Shown one piece after another: positions 8,764 through 18,067 of a stretch of 64,000 nucleotides of DNA (within the stretch, counting starts at the first letter, position 1; each line of letters opens with the position of its first letter). The DNA lies in NCBI RefSeq assembly GCF_042665295.1, contig NZ_JBHTCO010000004.1, positions 620,001 through 684,000 of the forward strand. Direction: 5' to 3'. A program made the translations under genes and the position numbers. This DNA is from Scopulibacillus_A cellulosilyticus (lineage in GTDB: Bacteria > Bacillota > Bacilli > Bacillales > Sporolactobacillaceae). The notes beneath the pieces are model-generated. The model was not told where the DNA came from. It searched no databases and worked only from the letters and a program-made list of their open reading frames with translations.

Positions 8764-8794
8764 CAAAAAGCGGGGAAAAACACCCGCTTTTTTG
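8764..8794 (+). terminator. Intrinsic terminator after rpsO
   Basis: CAAAAAGCGGG (8764-8774) pairs with CCCGCTTTTTTG (8783-8794); the 3' arm supplies the T-tract. It starts 6 bp after the rpsO stop. Confidence 0.9.
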
Positions 8795-8849
8795 TTAGCC
8801 ATAAATGATCAGAAAATTTTATAGATCATGATTTGGTCCAATAACGAGA

Positions 8850-8980
8850 GTTCAAAAAGGAGGACAGCCAGGCAACTGCCTGAACATCATCCTGAGCCTT
8901 GCGACGAGAAGTTGGAGACACTTCCCTGAGTATGCTGCGGCGCAGGAGCACATGTTTCCCGGACTTTTTGAACATCCTTT
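8850..8980 (-). repeat. Dispersed repeat, copy A (131 bp, rpsO-pnp gap)
   Basis: Read on the minus strand, this begins GGATGTTCAAAAAGTCCGGG, continues through TGCTCCTGCGCC, GCAGCATA and CCAACTTCTCGTCGC, and ends TGTCCTCCTTTTTGAAC. The same blocks in the same order occur in copy B after dapG. The two ends are inverted relative to each other (GTTCAAAAAG / CTTTTTGAAC). No open reading frame of note lies inside. It looks like a non-autonomous mobile or REP-like element. Confidence 0.75.
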
Positions 8981-9013
8981 AAGAAGTATTTAATGAGAGG
9001 GGTACCTATAATC

Positions 9014-11137
9014 ATGGAACAAACAAAGCAAGTGTTCACCATGGATTGGGCTGGGCGGCCGTTAACCCTTGAAATTGGCCAGCTGGCTAAACAAGCTAAC
9101 GGCGCGGTGCTGGTCCGTTATGGTGAAACGGTTGTTCTATCAACTGTGACCGCATCAAAAGAAGCAAAAGACCTGCCATTCTTCCCATTAACAGTTAATT
9201 ACGAAGAAAGGCTTTATGCTGTAGGGAAAATTCCCGGCGGCTTTATTAAGAGGGAAGGACGTCCAAGTGAGAAAGCTATCCTTGCCAGCCGTTTAATTGA
9301 TCGCCCGATTCGTCCGTTATTTGAAGATGGTTTTAGAAATGAAGTACAAATCGTCAGCATGGTGATGAGTGTTGATCAGGACTGTTCTTCGGAAATGGCA
9401 GCTATGTTTGGTTCATCTCTGGCCCTTTGCGTTTCAGATGTACCGTTCGAAGGTCCAATTGCCGGGGTTATTGTCGGCCGTGTTGACGGAGAATTTGTCA
9501 TTAACCCAACGGTTGAACAAGCTGAAAAAAGTGATATTCATTTAACTGTTGCAGGTACAAAAGATGCTATTAATATGGTCGAAGCCGGTGCGGACGAAGT
9601 TCCGGAAGAAGTGATGCTTGATGCCATTTTATTCGGGCATGAAGAAATCAAAAAACTCGTGGCTTTTCAAGAGAAAATTGCTGCTGAAATCGGCAAAGAA
9701 AAAATGGAAGTTGTCTTGTTTAAACCTGAAGAAGAATTTGAAGCGCGTATTCGTGATATGGTTGGCTCAAAAATGAAGGAAGCCATTTTTACCAAAGACA
9801 AGCAAGAGCGTGAAGAAGCGATTGAAGCTGTAAAACAATCTGTTATTGAGGTCTTTGAAGCGAACGAAGAGGAAGCGGATAAAATCCCGCTCGTTCAAGA
9901 GGTTTTACATAAAATCGTTAAAGAAGAAGTCAGACGAATGATCGTTGTCGACCAAATTCGTCCAGACGGAAGAAAAATTAACGAAATCAGACCGCTGTCT
10001 TCCAGTGTCGGCTTGCTGCCGAGAACACACGGCTCAGGACTTTTTACGCGTGGACAAACCCAAGCCTTCAGTATTTGTACACTAGGTGCGCTTGGTGACG
10101 TTCAGATTCTTGACGGGTTAGATGTCGAAGAATCAAAACGGTTTATGCATCATTATAATTTCCCGCCATTCAGTGTTGGGGAAGCGCGTCCAATGAGAGG
10201 GCCGGGACGCCGTGAAATTGGCCACGGAGCATTAGGTGAGCGTGCCCTGGAACCTGTTATACCATCGGAAAAAGACTTCCCATACACTATCCGTTTGGTC
10301 TCAGAGGTTTTGGAATCTAACGGTTCGACGTCGCAAGCGAGTATCTGCGGAAGCACATTGGCTATGATGGATGCAGGAGTACCAATTAAATCTCCAGTCG
10401 CTGGTATTGCTATGGGACTTGTTAAGCATGAAAATGATGTCGTTGTTTTAACTGATATTCAAGGAATGGAAGATGCCCTTGGCGATATGGACTTTAAAGT
10501 GGCCGGGACAGAGCACGGCGTGACAGCCTTGCAAATGGATATTAAGATTTCCGGAATAAATCGGGAAATTCTCGAAACTGCGCTCCATCAAGCACGTGAG
10601 GGACGTATGACTATCCTTAAACATATGCTTTCAACCATCGATGAACCAAGGAAAGAACTGTCACCATTCGCTCCGAAAATCTTAACAATGGCGATTGATC
10701 CGGATAAAATTAGGGATGTTATAGGACCAAGCGGAAAGGTCATTAACAAAATTATTGAAGAAACAAATGTCAAAATTGATATTGAACAAGACGGTACAAT
10801 CTTTATCGCTTCAACCGACCCGGTTATGAATGAAAAAGCAAAACACATTATTGAAGATATTGTTCGTGAAGTCAAAGTTGGCGATATTTATTTAGGAAAA
10901 GTGAAACGGATTGAAAAATTTGGTGCCTTCGTCGGCCTGTTTGGACAAAAAGACGGTCTCGTTCATATTTCCGAACTCGATGAAAAACGTGTTAACAAAG
11001 TCGAAGATGTCGTGAAGATTGGCGATGAAGTCTTAGTTAAGGTCATTGATATTGATAAACAAGGAAGAATTAAATTATCAAGAAAACAGGCAATAAAAGA
11101 TAATAATAAAGATGAAGAAGAAAAATCCAAAGACTAA
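9014..11137 (+). CDS. pnp: Polyribonucleotide nucleotidyltransferase (PNPase)
   Basis: PNPase (707 aa) degrades RNA phosphorolytically from the 3' end. Two RNase PH domains (FPLTVNYEERLYAVGKIPGG in the first; GDVQILDG and GRREIGHGALGERAL in the second) are followed by KH (IRDVIGPSGKVINKI) and S1 (GDIYLGKVKRIEKFGAFV) domains. ATG 9014 is preceded by GAGAGGGG; the ATG at 8993 is too far upstream and lies before that site. A terminator follows directly. Confidence 0.98.
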   Translation: MEQTKQVFTMDWAGRPLTLEIGQLAKQANGAVLVRYGETVVLSTVTASKEAKDLPFFPLTVNYEERLYAVGKIPGGFIKREGRPSEKAILASRLIDRPIRPLFEDGFRNEVQIVSMVMSVDQDCSSEMAAMFGSSLALCVSDVPFEGPIAGVIVGRVDGEFVINPTVEQAEKSDIHLTVAGTKDAINMVEAGADEVPEEVMLDAILFGHEEIKKLVAFQEKIAAEIGKEKMEVVLFKPEEEFEARIRDMVGSKMKEAIFTKDKQEREEAIEAVKQSVIEVFEANEEEADKIPLVQEVLHKIVKEEVRRMIVVDQIRPDGRKINEIRPLSSSVGLLPRTHGSGLFTRGQTQAFSICTLGALGDVQILDGLDVEESKRFMHHYNFPPFSVGEARPMRGPGRREIGHGALGERALEPVIPSEKDFPYTIRLVSEVLESNGSTSQASICGSTLAMMDAGVPIKSPVAGIAMGLVKHENDVVVLTDIQGMEDALGDMDFKVAGTEHGVTALQMDIKISGINREILETALHQAREGRMTILKHMLSTIDEPRKELSPFAPKILTMAIDPDKIRDVIGPSGKVINKIIEETNVKIDIEQDGTIFIASTDPVMNEKAKHIIEDIVREVKVGDIYLGKVKRIEKFGAFVGLFGQKDGLVHISELDEKRVNKVEDVVKIGDEVLVKVIDIDKQGRIKLSRKQAIKDNNKDEEEKSKD

Positions 11138-11173
11138 AAAAGGAGCTGGTCAAAACTGACCCGCTTCTTTTTT
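11136..11173 (+). terminator. Intrinsic terminator after pnp
   Basis: AGCTGGTCA and TGACCCGCT arms with flanking AAAAAGG / CTTTTTT extend the stem; one mismatch (T/C) lies inside. The final TTTTTT completes the signal. Confidence 0.8.
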
Positions 11174-11294
11174 AAATTAAAAAATGGCACCGTTTGCACT
11201 GTCCATACCTGTCCCCGCAAGATTGCAGCGAATATTTCTTAAGTTCTACTCCCTATAGTGCAATGCATAAGTTGTACAAGGGGGGAAGCTTGTC

Positions 11295-12284
11295 ATGAAA
11301 AAGCAAAAATGGCATTTTATCGTTTTTGTTTGTTTATTAATGCTAACGTTTAACACGATCATGAGAAATCCGTATATGAATGTGTTTTTTTCATCAGAAT
11401 CAATTCCGGCTGCAGCACCTGTTATATCGACTAAAAATGTAGATCAGCCGCTCATTAAAAAAATTGAAGCTTTTGCAAAAACACATGAAATTAAACCGGT
11501 TGATGCGGCGGTTGACAGGGTTTGGAAGGCTACACCAGGCTATAATGGATTAGCTGTTGATATTAATGCGAGTTATCAAAAAATGAAAGCAAAACATAAA
11601 TTTAATAAAGATGATGTTGTTTATAAGGAGGTTCCTCCAAAGAAGAAATTAAACGATTTGCCGCCTTCGCCAATATATCGCGGCAATCCCCAAAAGCCAA
11701 TGGTTGCCCTGCTTATCAATGTAGCTTGGGGGAACGAATACTTGCCAAAAATATTAAAGGTGCTTAATAAGTACGATATTAAAGCAACTTTTTTTCTTGA
11801 TGGCAGCTGGGTTAAAAAATATCCTGATTTGGCAATGATGATTAGTGAAGAAGGACATGAAATTGGCAATCATGCTTATAGCCATCCAGATTTAAAACAA
11901 AGTTCAAAACAAGAAACATATAAAGAATTAAAGAAAACAAATGATGTTATTGAAGCCACGCTGGATGTTAAACCGAAATGGTTTGCACCTCCGAGCGGCA
12001 GTTTCACTCAGCAAACAGTTGATGTAGCACACAAATTAGATATGAAAACGATTCTCTGGACTGTAGATACTGTTGATTGGAAAAAGCCGCCAACGATGGA
12101 AATGGTCAGGCGTGTTGTTCCTAAAACGACTGCAGGCACCATGATATTAATGCATCCGACAAAACCGGTTGCGGAAGGATTGGAACAAATGATTAACGGG
12201 ATTGAAGAAAAAGGGTATCGGTTTGGGACAGTATCAGAATTAATGAGTGAAAAACGGATCGGCAGCTTTGAAAATAATAAATAG
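11295..12284 (+). CDS. ylxY: Polysaccharide deacetylase-like protein YlxY (sporulation-associated)
   Basis: A 329-aa NodB-fold deacetylase. An N-terminal hydrophobic segment (~8-22) should anchor or export it. The catalytic domain starts near residue 138 (VALLINVAWGNEYLPKIL) and contains GHEIGNHAYSHPDL, in which the NHAYSH motif supplies zinc ligands; later PPSGSFTQQ, TILWTVDTVDW and ILMHPT. The usual first motif TFDDG reads LINVAWGN, so the catalytic Asp pair is not evident and activity may be altered. B. subtilis YlxY occupies the same place between pnp and mlpA. Confidence 0.9.
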   Translation: MKKQKWHFIVFVCLLMLTFNTIMRNPYMNVFFSSESIPAAAPVISTKNVDQPLIKKIEAFAKTHEIKPVDAAVDRVWKATPGYNGLAVDINASYQKMKAKHKFNKDDVVYKEVPPKKKLNDLPPSPIYRGNPQKPMVALLINVAWGNEYLPKILKVLNKYDIKATFFLDGSWVKKYPDLAMMISEEGHEIGNHAYSHPDLKQSSKQETYKELKKTNDVIEATLDVKPKWFAPPSGSFTQQTVDVAHKLDMKTILWTVDTVDWKKPPTMEMVRRVVPKTTAGTMILMHPTKPVAEGLEQMINGIEEKGYRFGTVSELMSEKRIGSFENNK

Positions 12285-12433
12285 TCTATATTTTAATACG
12301 TTAAACGTATAAATTAGCAGCAAACTAAATCAACTGAGAAATCATCAGCGCAAAAGCAATAGGCATAGCTTCTCGAATTATTAAATGTTATAGTATTCCA
12401 TAGTCAGAGATTTAGGAATGGAGGAGACATCAT

Positions 12434-13675
12434 TTGATTACTAAGCACACCGCTTCAAATGGCGTGCGTATCATTATGGAGAGAATACCATCAGTACGTT
12501 CCGCGACGATCGGTATTTGGATTGGTACAGGCTCGCGTCATGAAACAGAGAAAAATAACGGTATCTCGCATTTTATTGAGCACATGCTCTTTAAAGGAAC
12601 AGCAACCAGGAATGCCCGGGAAATCGCTGAAGCTTTTGATCAAATCGGCGGTCAGGTTAATGCCTTTACTTCTAAAGAATATACATGTTTTTATGCTAAA
12701 GTTTTAGATGAACATGCTGAATACGCGGTGAACGTATTAAGCGATATGCTGTTTCATTCGATTTTTGATAAAACCGAATTAGAAAAGGAACGTCAAGTTG
12801 TCTGTGAAGAAATTAAAATGTACGAAGACACACCTGATGATATAGTTCATGACTTATTGAGCGAGGCAAGTTTCGGCAGCCATCCGCTTGGTTACCCCAT
12901 TTTAGGAACGGAAACGACGCTTGAATCATTTAAACCAGATGATTTGCGCGCCTATATGAATGAACACTACCGGCCGGAAAACATTGTCATTTCTATCGCA
13001 GGCAACGTTGAAGAATCAATCGTCAGCGCTGTTGATAAGATTTTTTCAAACTATCAGGTAAGCGGTGTTGAAAATCACTATGATGCACCCGTTTATCAAT
13101 ATGAGAAACTGGCGCGGCAAAAAGACACGGAGCAAGCGCATTTATGTATTGGTTATAAGGGGCTTGCTATCGGTGATGAACAGCTCTACCCGCTCATGGT
13201 TATGAATAATGTTTTAGGGGGAAGCATGAGCAGCCGTCTTTTTCAAGAAGTAAGAGAGGAAAGGGGATTAGCCTACTCCGTTTTTTCTTACCATACCTCA
13301 TATAAAGACAGCGGTATGTTAACCATTTACAGCGGAACAGGCGCAAATCAAATCGATCGGTTGTCAAGCACCATTTTTAGCGTTTTAGATGATCTTATTA
13401 AAAACGGTTTAACTGAAAAAGAATTAAAGAATAGTAAAGAACAAATCAAAGGCAATATGATGTTAAGCCTTGAAAGTACCAGCAGCCGGATGAGCCGGAA
13501 CGGGAAAAATGAGCTGTTATTAGGCCGCCATCGTTCATTGGATGAAATGGTAAAAAAAATCAATGAGGTTACACTCAGTGATATTCATCAGCTTACTAAA
13601 GACTTATTTACCGAAGATTTCTCCTGCTCGGTTATCAGCCCAAGCGGAACAATCCCAAAGTCACTGCATAAATAA
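12434..13675 (+). CDS. mlpA: M16 family zinc peptidase MlpA (YmxG)
   Basis: A 413-aa insulinase/processing-peptidase-family protein. The inverted zinc motif HxxEH is visible in HFIEHMLFKGT (~res 50), with the downstream Glu in the EKERQVVCEEIKMYED segment; the second domain has RLFQEVREERGLAYSV. TTG 12434 is used, preceded by ATGGAGGAGA. In B. subtilis the homologue affects extracellular protease production; the true substrate is unknown. A terminator lies 72 bp downstream. Confidence 0.93.
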   Translation: MITKHTASNGVRIIMERIPSVRSATIGIWIGTGSRHETEKNNGISHFIEHMLFKGTATRNAREIAEAFDQIGGQVNAFTSKEYTCFYAKVLDEHAEYAVNVLSDMLFHSIFDKTELEKERQVVCEEIKMYEDTPDDIVHDLLSEASFGSHPLGYPILGTETTLESFKPDDLRAYMNEHYRPENIVISIAGNVEESIVSAVDKIFSNYQVSGVENHYDAPVYQYEKLARQKDTEQAHLCIGYKGLAIGDEQLYPLMVMNNVLGGSMSSRLFQEVREERGLAYSVFSYHTSYKDSGMLTIYSGTGANQIDRLSSTIFSVLDDLIKNGLTEKELKNSKEQIKGNMMLSLESTSSRMSRNGKNELLLGRHRSLDEMVKKINEVTLSDIHQLTKDLFTEDFSCSVISPSGTIPKSLHK

Positions 13676-13746
13676 TTATCCTGACTTGCGGCTGTTTTAA
13701 TAAAGCATAAGAAGTAACTTCTAACTATAATAAATGTCGTCATTTT

Positions 13747-13775
13747 AAACTCGCCATTGGGCGAGTTTTCTTTAT
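13747..13775 (+). terminator. Intrinsic terminator between mlpA and dpaA
   Basis: AAACTCGCC (13747-13755), 4-base loop, GGCGAGTTT (13760-13768), then TCTTTATT. Confidence 0.85.
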
Positions 13776-13781
13776 TATTTT

Positions 13782-13810
13782 CACCATACTAGCCTAACTA
13801 TCATAAGATA
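13782..13810 (+). promoter_or_regulatory. SigK-type promoter of the dpaA-dpaB operon
   Basis: CACC (13782-13785), 16 bp spacer, CATAAGATA (13802-13810), matching the SigK -35 AC core and -10 CATAnnnTA. It lies directly after the mlpA terminator. Mother-cell SigK transcription of the dipicolinate synthase operon is established in B. subtilis. Confidence 0.7.
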
Positions 13811-13864
13811 ACCTAGGAATTGGGCGAAGTCCCTCAGGCATGAATAACAATTGGAGGGGAGTAT

Positions 13865-14767
13865 GTGCTTGATATGTTAACTGGTAAGCATCTTGTGATA
13901 TTAGGCGGAGATGCAAGGCAATTGGAAGTCATCAAGAAATTAAATGAATTGGACGCCCAACTTTCATTAGTTGGCTTTGATCAATTAGATCAGCATTTAA
14001 CTGGTACCTCGAAAGTTGATTTAGATGAAATAGATTTTTCGCATGTTGACGGAATTATTTTACCAAGCTCGGGAACAAATGAGGATGGCATTGTTGAAAC
14101 TATTTTCTCAAATAAAATTGTTAAAATAACAAAAGATTGGCTGGAGAAGACTCCGGAACATTGTTCAATTTACAGCGGGATCAGTACACCTTTTTTAGAT
14201 TCCCTCGTTCAAGAATGCCATAAGGAACTCATTAAGTTATTTGAGCGGGATGACGTAGCTATTTATAATTCGGTCCCGACTGTCGAAGGCGCCATCATGA
14301 TAGTCATTCAAAATACTGATATAACAATTCATCAGTCTAATGTAGTTGTACTGGGTTTAGGGCGAACGGGTATGTCTGTCGCTCGAACATTCGATGCGTT
14401 AGGGGCTTATGTAAAGGTAGGTGCACGCAGGCCGGAACATATAGCCAGAATTACCGAAATGGGTTTAAAACCTTTTTATATTAAAGACATAGAAAAGCAT
14501 ATCAGGGATGTTGATATTATTATTAATACGGTACCTGCAAAAGTGCTAAGCAGCAAGGTTCTGTCTCATATACCTGGAAATGCTCTGATTGTAGACCTTG
14601 CATCAAAACCCGGCGGAACTGATTTCAGGTACGCTGAAAAAAGGGGTATTAAAGCGTTATTAACGCCTGGGCTGCCTGGAATGGTTGCACCAAAATCAGC
14701 CGGCAGAATTATTGCCAATGTTTTATCTGAATTGTTATTAGATAAATTTTCTGGGGAGGATGAGTAA
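13865..14767 (+). CDS. dpaA: Dipicolinate synthase subunit A (SpoVFA)
   Basis: Subunit A (300 aa) with DpaB oxidises the dapA product to dipicolinic acid in the mother cell; DPA then loads the spore core. The N-terminus has GGDARQLEVI, the FERDDVAIYNSVPTVEG block is conserved, and a Rossmann NAD(P) motif VVLGLGRTGMSVAR is near residue 160. GTG 13865 has GGAGG seven bases upstream; ATG 13874 aligns with the B. subtilis start and is the alternative. Four bases separate it from dpaB. Confidence 0.96.
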   Translation: MLDMLTGKHLVILGGDARQLEVIKKLNELDAQLSLVGFDQLDQHLTGTSKVDLDEIDFSHVDGIILPSSGTNEDGIVETIFSNKIVKITKDWLEKTPEHCSIYSGISTPFLDSLVQECHKELIKLFERDDVAIYNSVPTVEGAIMIVIQNTDITIHQSNVVVLGLGRTGMSVARTFDALGAYVKVGARRPEHIARITEMGLKPFYIKDIEKHIRDVDIIINTVPAKVLSSKVLSHIPGNALIVDLASKPGGTDFRYAEKRGIKALLTPGLPGMVAPKSAGRIIANVLSELLLDKFSGEDE

Positions 14768-14770
14768 CTT

Positions 14771-15364
14771 ATGAATCTTACTGGTAAGCATATCGGTTTG
14801 GGTATTACGGGATCGCATTGTACGTATAATCAGGTTGTCCCTCATATTCAATCATTACTTGATGCCGGTGCAAAAGTATCAGCCTTCGTGACTTATACGG
14901 TAAAAAATACAGTAACACGTTTTGGAGACGGTAAGGATTGGATTAACAAAGTTGAAGAAATTACTGGAAATAAGGTGGTGGATTCTATTGTAGATGCCGA
15001 ACCCTATGGTCCTAAGACACCTTTAGATTGCATGGTTATCGCGCCATTAACCGGAAATTCAATAAGTAAATTTGCTAACGCTATGACTGATTCCCCTGTA
15101 TTAATGGCTGCTAAAGCAACATTAAGAAATCGCCGTCCGGTTGTGCTTGGCATTTCTACAAACGATGGCTTAGGACTTAACGGGTCTAATATAGCCAGGC
15201 TGCTTTCCTCAAAAAATATATACTTTATACCGTTTGGTCAAGATGATCCTGAAGGTAAGCCGACGTCGCTCGTTTCACATATGCCTCTTATGAAGGAAAC
15301 TGTTGAAGCAGCATTAGATGGCAAACAAACCCAGCCGATACTTATTGAGAAATTCAGATATTAA
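14771..15364 (+). CDS. dpaB: Dipicolinate synthase subunit B (SpoVFB)
   Basis: Subunit B (197 aa) is a flavoprotein-like subunit of dipicolinate synthase. GLGITGSHCTYNQVVP near the N-terminus and MVIAPLTGNSISKFANAM are typical of the flavoprotein (HFCD) fold used in this family. The ribosome site GGGGAGGAT lies inside the end of dpaA, so the two subunits are coupled. A strong terminator lies 52 bp downstream. Confidence 0.96.
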   Translation: MNLTGKHIGLGITGSHCTYNQVVPHIQSLLDAGAKVSAFVTYTVKNTVTRFGDGKDWINKVEEITGNKVVDSIVDAEPYGPKTPLDCMVIAPLTGNSISKFANAMTDSPVLMAAKATLRNRRPVVLGISTNDGLGLNGSNIARLLSSKNIYFIPFGQDDPEGKPTSLVSHMPLMKETVEAALDGKQTQPILIEKFRY

Positions 15365-15416
15365 CCCATTCATCTTTCAAAAAAATCATAGTATGATAAA
15401 ATAGTAAGCAAAGTTT

Positions 15417-15452
15417 AAGAAGGAGAAATGTCTTTGGTTTCTCCTTCTTTTG
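15417..15452 (+). terminator. Intrinsic terminator after dpaB
   Basis: AAGAAGGAGAAA (15417-15428) pairs with TTTCTCCTTCTT (15438-15449), a 12-bp stem followed by TT. A -10-like TATGAT at about 15392 lies upstream, so a leader-attenuator role for asd cannot be excluded. Confidence 0.8.
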
Positions 15453-15522
15453 AAATTTAACTTTTAATTCATTTTAAATATCTGAATTAATATGACAATG
15501 TATCTCGAGGAGGAACCGTAAA

Positions 15523-16578
15523 TTGTATAATGACCAAGGTTTTCATGTAGCAGTTGTCGGAGCGACAGGCGCTGTAGGACAACAAATGTTAAATATGTTA
15601 AAGGACACAACGTTACCAATCAGAGAACTCACATGTCTCGCCTCAAAGCGATCGGCAGGACAAACTATAGATTTTGAAGGTGAAAAAATAGTTATCAAGG
15701 AAGCTGTTCCGGAAGCATTTGAAGGTATAGATGTTGCTTTGTTCAGTGCCGGCGGTTCAGTCTCCAAGGAGCTTGCTCCCGAAGCAGCCAAAAGGGGAGC
15801 AATTGTCATTGATAATACAAGCGCATTCCGTATGGATGAAAATGTGCCGTTAGTTGTACCCGAAGTAAATGAACAAGCCCTTTTTGATCATCAAGGTATT
15901 ATCGCCAATCCAAACTGTTCAACGATCCAAATGGTAGCTGCTCTTGAACCGATTCGGAAGAACTTTGGCTTAAACCGCATTATTGTATCAACTTATCAGG
16001 CTGTTTCCGGCGCAGGAGCTGTTGCTATTGAAGAACTTCGGAATCAATCTCAGCAATTATTGAATGAAGAAGCTATTAAGCCTGAAATTTTGCCGGTTAA
16101 AAGCGATGAAAAGCATTATCAAATTGCTTTTAATGCGATTCCGCAAATTGATAAGTTCCAAGATAATGATTACACTTTTGAAGAAATGAAAATGATTAAC
16201 GAAACGAAAAAAATTATGGATGATTCAAACATTCGCGTCGCTGCGACGTGTGTTCGTCTGCCAATTGCGACAGGGCATGCAGAATCTGTTTATATTGAAG
16301 TAGATAAAGACGATGTATCATCGGAAGATTTGAAAAAAATCTTATCAGAGGCACCAGGGGTCACTTTACAAGATGATCCGGCAAATCAAATTTATCCGAT
16401 GCCTGCGGATTCTGTTGGAAAGAAAGATGTTTTTGTCGGAAGGATTCGCCGCGACCCTGATATCAAAAATGGTTTCCATCTTTGGGTCGTTTCTGATAAT
16501 CTATTAAAAGGCGCAGCGTGGAATTCGGTACAAATTGCTGAGAGTCTGGTCAAACTTGGTATTCTTAAACTTAAGTGA
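15523..16578 (+). CDS. asd: Aspartate-semialdehyde dehydrogenase
   Basis: Asd (351 aa) reduces aspartyl phosphate to aspartate semialdehyde, the branch point for lysine, DPA, threonine and methionine. The NADP-binding AVVGATGAVGQQM is at the N-terminus; the catalytic cysteine lies in NPNCSTIQM; GAGAVAIEEL and RLPIATGHAE follow. TTG 15523 follows AGGAGGAA. Next to dapG and dapA it forms a set that feeds DPA and peptidoglycan synthesis. Confidence 0.97.
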   Translation: MYNDQGFHVAVVGATGAVGQQMLNMLKDTTLPIRELTCLASKRSAGQTIDFEGEKIVIKEAVPEAFEGIDVALFSAGGSVSKELAPEAAKRGAIVIDNTSAFRMDENVPLVVPEVNEQALFDHQGIIANPNCSTIQMVAALEPIRKNFGLNRIIVSTYQAVSGAGAVAIEELRNQSQQLLNEEAIKPEILPVKSDEKHYQIAFNAIPQIDKFQDNDYTFEEMKMINETKKIMDDSNIRVAATCVRLPIATGHAESVYIEVDKDDVSSEDLKKILSEAPGVTLQDDPANQIYPMPADSVGKKDVFVGRIRRDPDIKNGFHLWVVSDNLLKGAAWNSVQIAESLVKLGILKLK

Positions 16579-16590
16579 GGCGTTCATTAA

Positions 16591-17829
16591 ATGAAAGTTA
16601 TTGTCCAGAAATTTGGAGGAACATCTGTTAAAACGAATGAAGATCGTATTCGTGCCCGAAAACATGTTTTAAAGGCTGTAGAAGAAGGGTATAAAGTCGT
16701 TGTCGTTGTCTCAGCTATGGGACGTACAGGCGATCCTTATGCAACTGATACTTTATTGAGTCTCGTCGGCCGCGACCATGTGAGCAACAGAGAAATTGAT
16801 TTGCTTATGTCCTGCGGTGAGATCTTATCGTCAATTGTTTTTTCCAGCTTATTGAAGGAAGCAGGACTGCAGGCAGAGGCATTAACCGGAGGGCAAGCAG
16901 GATTTCGAACAAATGAGGTTTTTAATGCGGCCCGTATCATGGAGATGAAATGTGATCGTATTAAAAAGATGCTTAATACGCTTGATGTTGTTGTCGTCGC
17001 CGGGTTTCAGGGGCAATCAAAATCCGGTGAAGTGACAACCATCGGCCGCGGCGGAAGTGATACTTCAGCTGCTGCACTTGGCGCCGCTTTAGATGCTGAA
17101 TGGATCGATATCTTTACAGATGTGACAGGCGTCATGACTGCTGATCCAAGAATTGTTTCCGATGCGCGTCAACTGTCTGTTTTAACATATAATGAAATTT
17201 GCAACATGGCGTATCAAGGGGCAAAAGTCATTCACCCAAGGGCTGTAGAGATAGCGATGAATGCTAAAATACCCCTTCGAATCCGATCTACGTATACAGA
17301 TGATATTGGAACACTCGTTACATCGATTAAAAAGAAAAATAAAGGTCAGGACGTTCAGGAACGGTTGATTACAAGTATCGCCTACGTTCAGAACGTATCT
17401 CAAATAAGAGTCCAAGCGAAAAAAGATGACTATGATCTGCAGGCGAAAGTTTTTAAAGCAATGGCTGAAAATCAAATCAGTGTCGATTTCATTAACATTA
17501 GTCCAAGAGGTGTGATATATACAGTAACCGAACAAATGACTGATCTTGCTGTATCCACACTTAAGACCTTAGGTTATGAACCTGTGGTTGTTAAAGGGTG
17601 TGCTAAAGTATCAGCTGTTGGTGCAGGGATGACAGGGGTTCCAGGTGTTACGTCCAAGATCGTTAATGCCCTGACTCAAGAAGGCATTCAAATTTTACAA
17701 TCAGCTGACTCGCATACAACGATTTGGGTACTTGTAAAAGAAGACCAATTAAAACAAGCGGTTATTGCCCTGCATAAGACTTTCGAATTGGAGAAAGAGG
17801 ATAGTGAATTAGCAGCTGACCAGTTATAG
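16591..17829 (+). CDS. dapG: Aspartokinase I (DapG)
   Basis: Aspartokinase (412 aa) phosphorylates aspartate. VQKFGGTSVKT is the N-terminal kinase signature and TTIGRGGSDTSA the Ser/Thr-Gly-rich active-site segment. Two ACT domains occupy the C-terminal ~150 residues. In B. subtilis DapG is the meso-diaminopimelate-sensitive isozyme; the position between asd and dapA supports that identity. Its TAG stop (17827-17829) is part of the conserved TAGAGGATG end of repeat copy B. Confidence 0.95.
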   Translation: MKVIVQKFGGTSVKTNEDRIRARKHVLKAVEEGYKVVVVVSAMGRTGDPYATDTLLSLVGRDHVSNREIDLLMSCGEILSSIVFSSLLKEAGLQAEALTGGQAGFRTNEVFNAARIMEMKCDRIKKMLNTLDVVVVAGFQGQSKSGEVTTIGRGGSDTSAAALGAALDAEWIDIFTDVTGVMTADPRIVSDARQLSVLTYNEICNMAYQGAKVIHPRAVEIAMNAKIPLRIRSTYTDDIGTLVTSIKKKNKGQDVQERLITSIAYVQNVSQIRVQAKKDDYDLQAKVFKAMAENQISVDFINISPRGVIYTVTEQMTDLAVSTLKTLGYEPVVVKGCAKVSAVGAGMTGVPGVTSKIVNALTQEGIQILQSADSHTTIWVLVKEDQLKQAVIALHKTFELEKEDSELAADQL

Positions 17830-18060
17830 AGGATGTTCAAAAAGTCCGGGAAAAATAGCTGTCGAGACTGCGGGATAAGTGCTCCTGCGCCCGTAGCATA
17901 TTCATAGGCGTATCGCCAACTTCTCGTCGCAGCTCGCAGTAGTTCGAGAAGCATCGCTCGGTGCTCCTCCGCTCCTCACGTATTAAAGGCATACGCTTCG
18001 GTGCTCGGAGGCGGCGCTTCCTTGAACTTCTCGGCTCTTTTTGTCCTCCTTTTTGAACAC
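17827..18060 (+). repeat. Dispersed repeat, copy B (~234 bp, dapG-dapA gap)
   Basis: Begins TAGAGGATGTTCAAAAAGTC (its TAG doubles as the dapG stop) and ends TCCTCCTTTTTGAACAC. Interior blocks TGCTCCTGCGCC, GTAGCATA and CCAACTTCTCGTCGC are shared with copy A; an extra ~100 bp (about 17938-18030) rich in GCTCGG/TCCGCTCC is unique to this copy. A 13-bp sequence, AGTTATAGAGGAT, stands at both edges (17822-17834 and 18063-18075). Confidence 0.75.
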
Positions 18061-18067
18061 GTAGTTA

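Noticed and set aside
12297..12309. Palindrome TACGTTAAACGTA after ylxY as a terminator
   Set aside because: Short stem without a T-tract; may be chance in AT-rich DNA.
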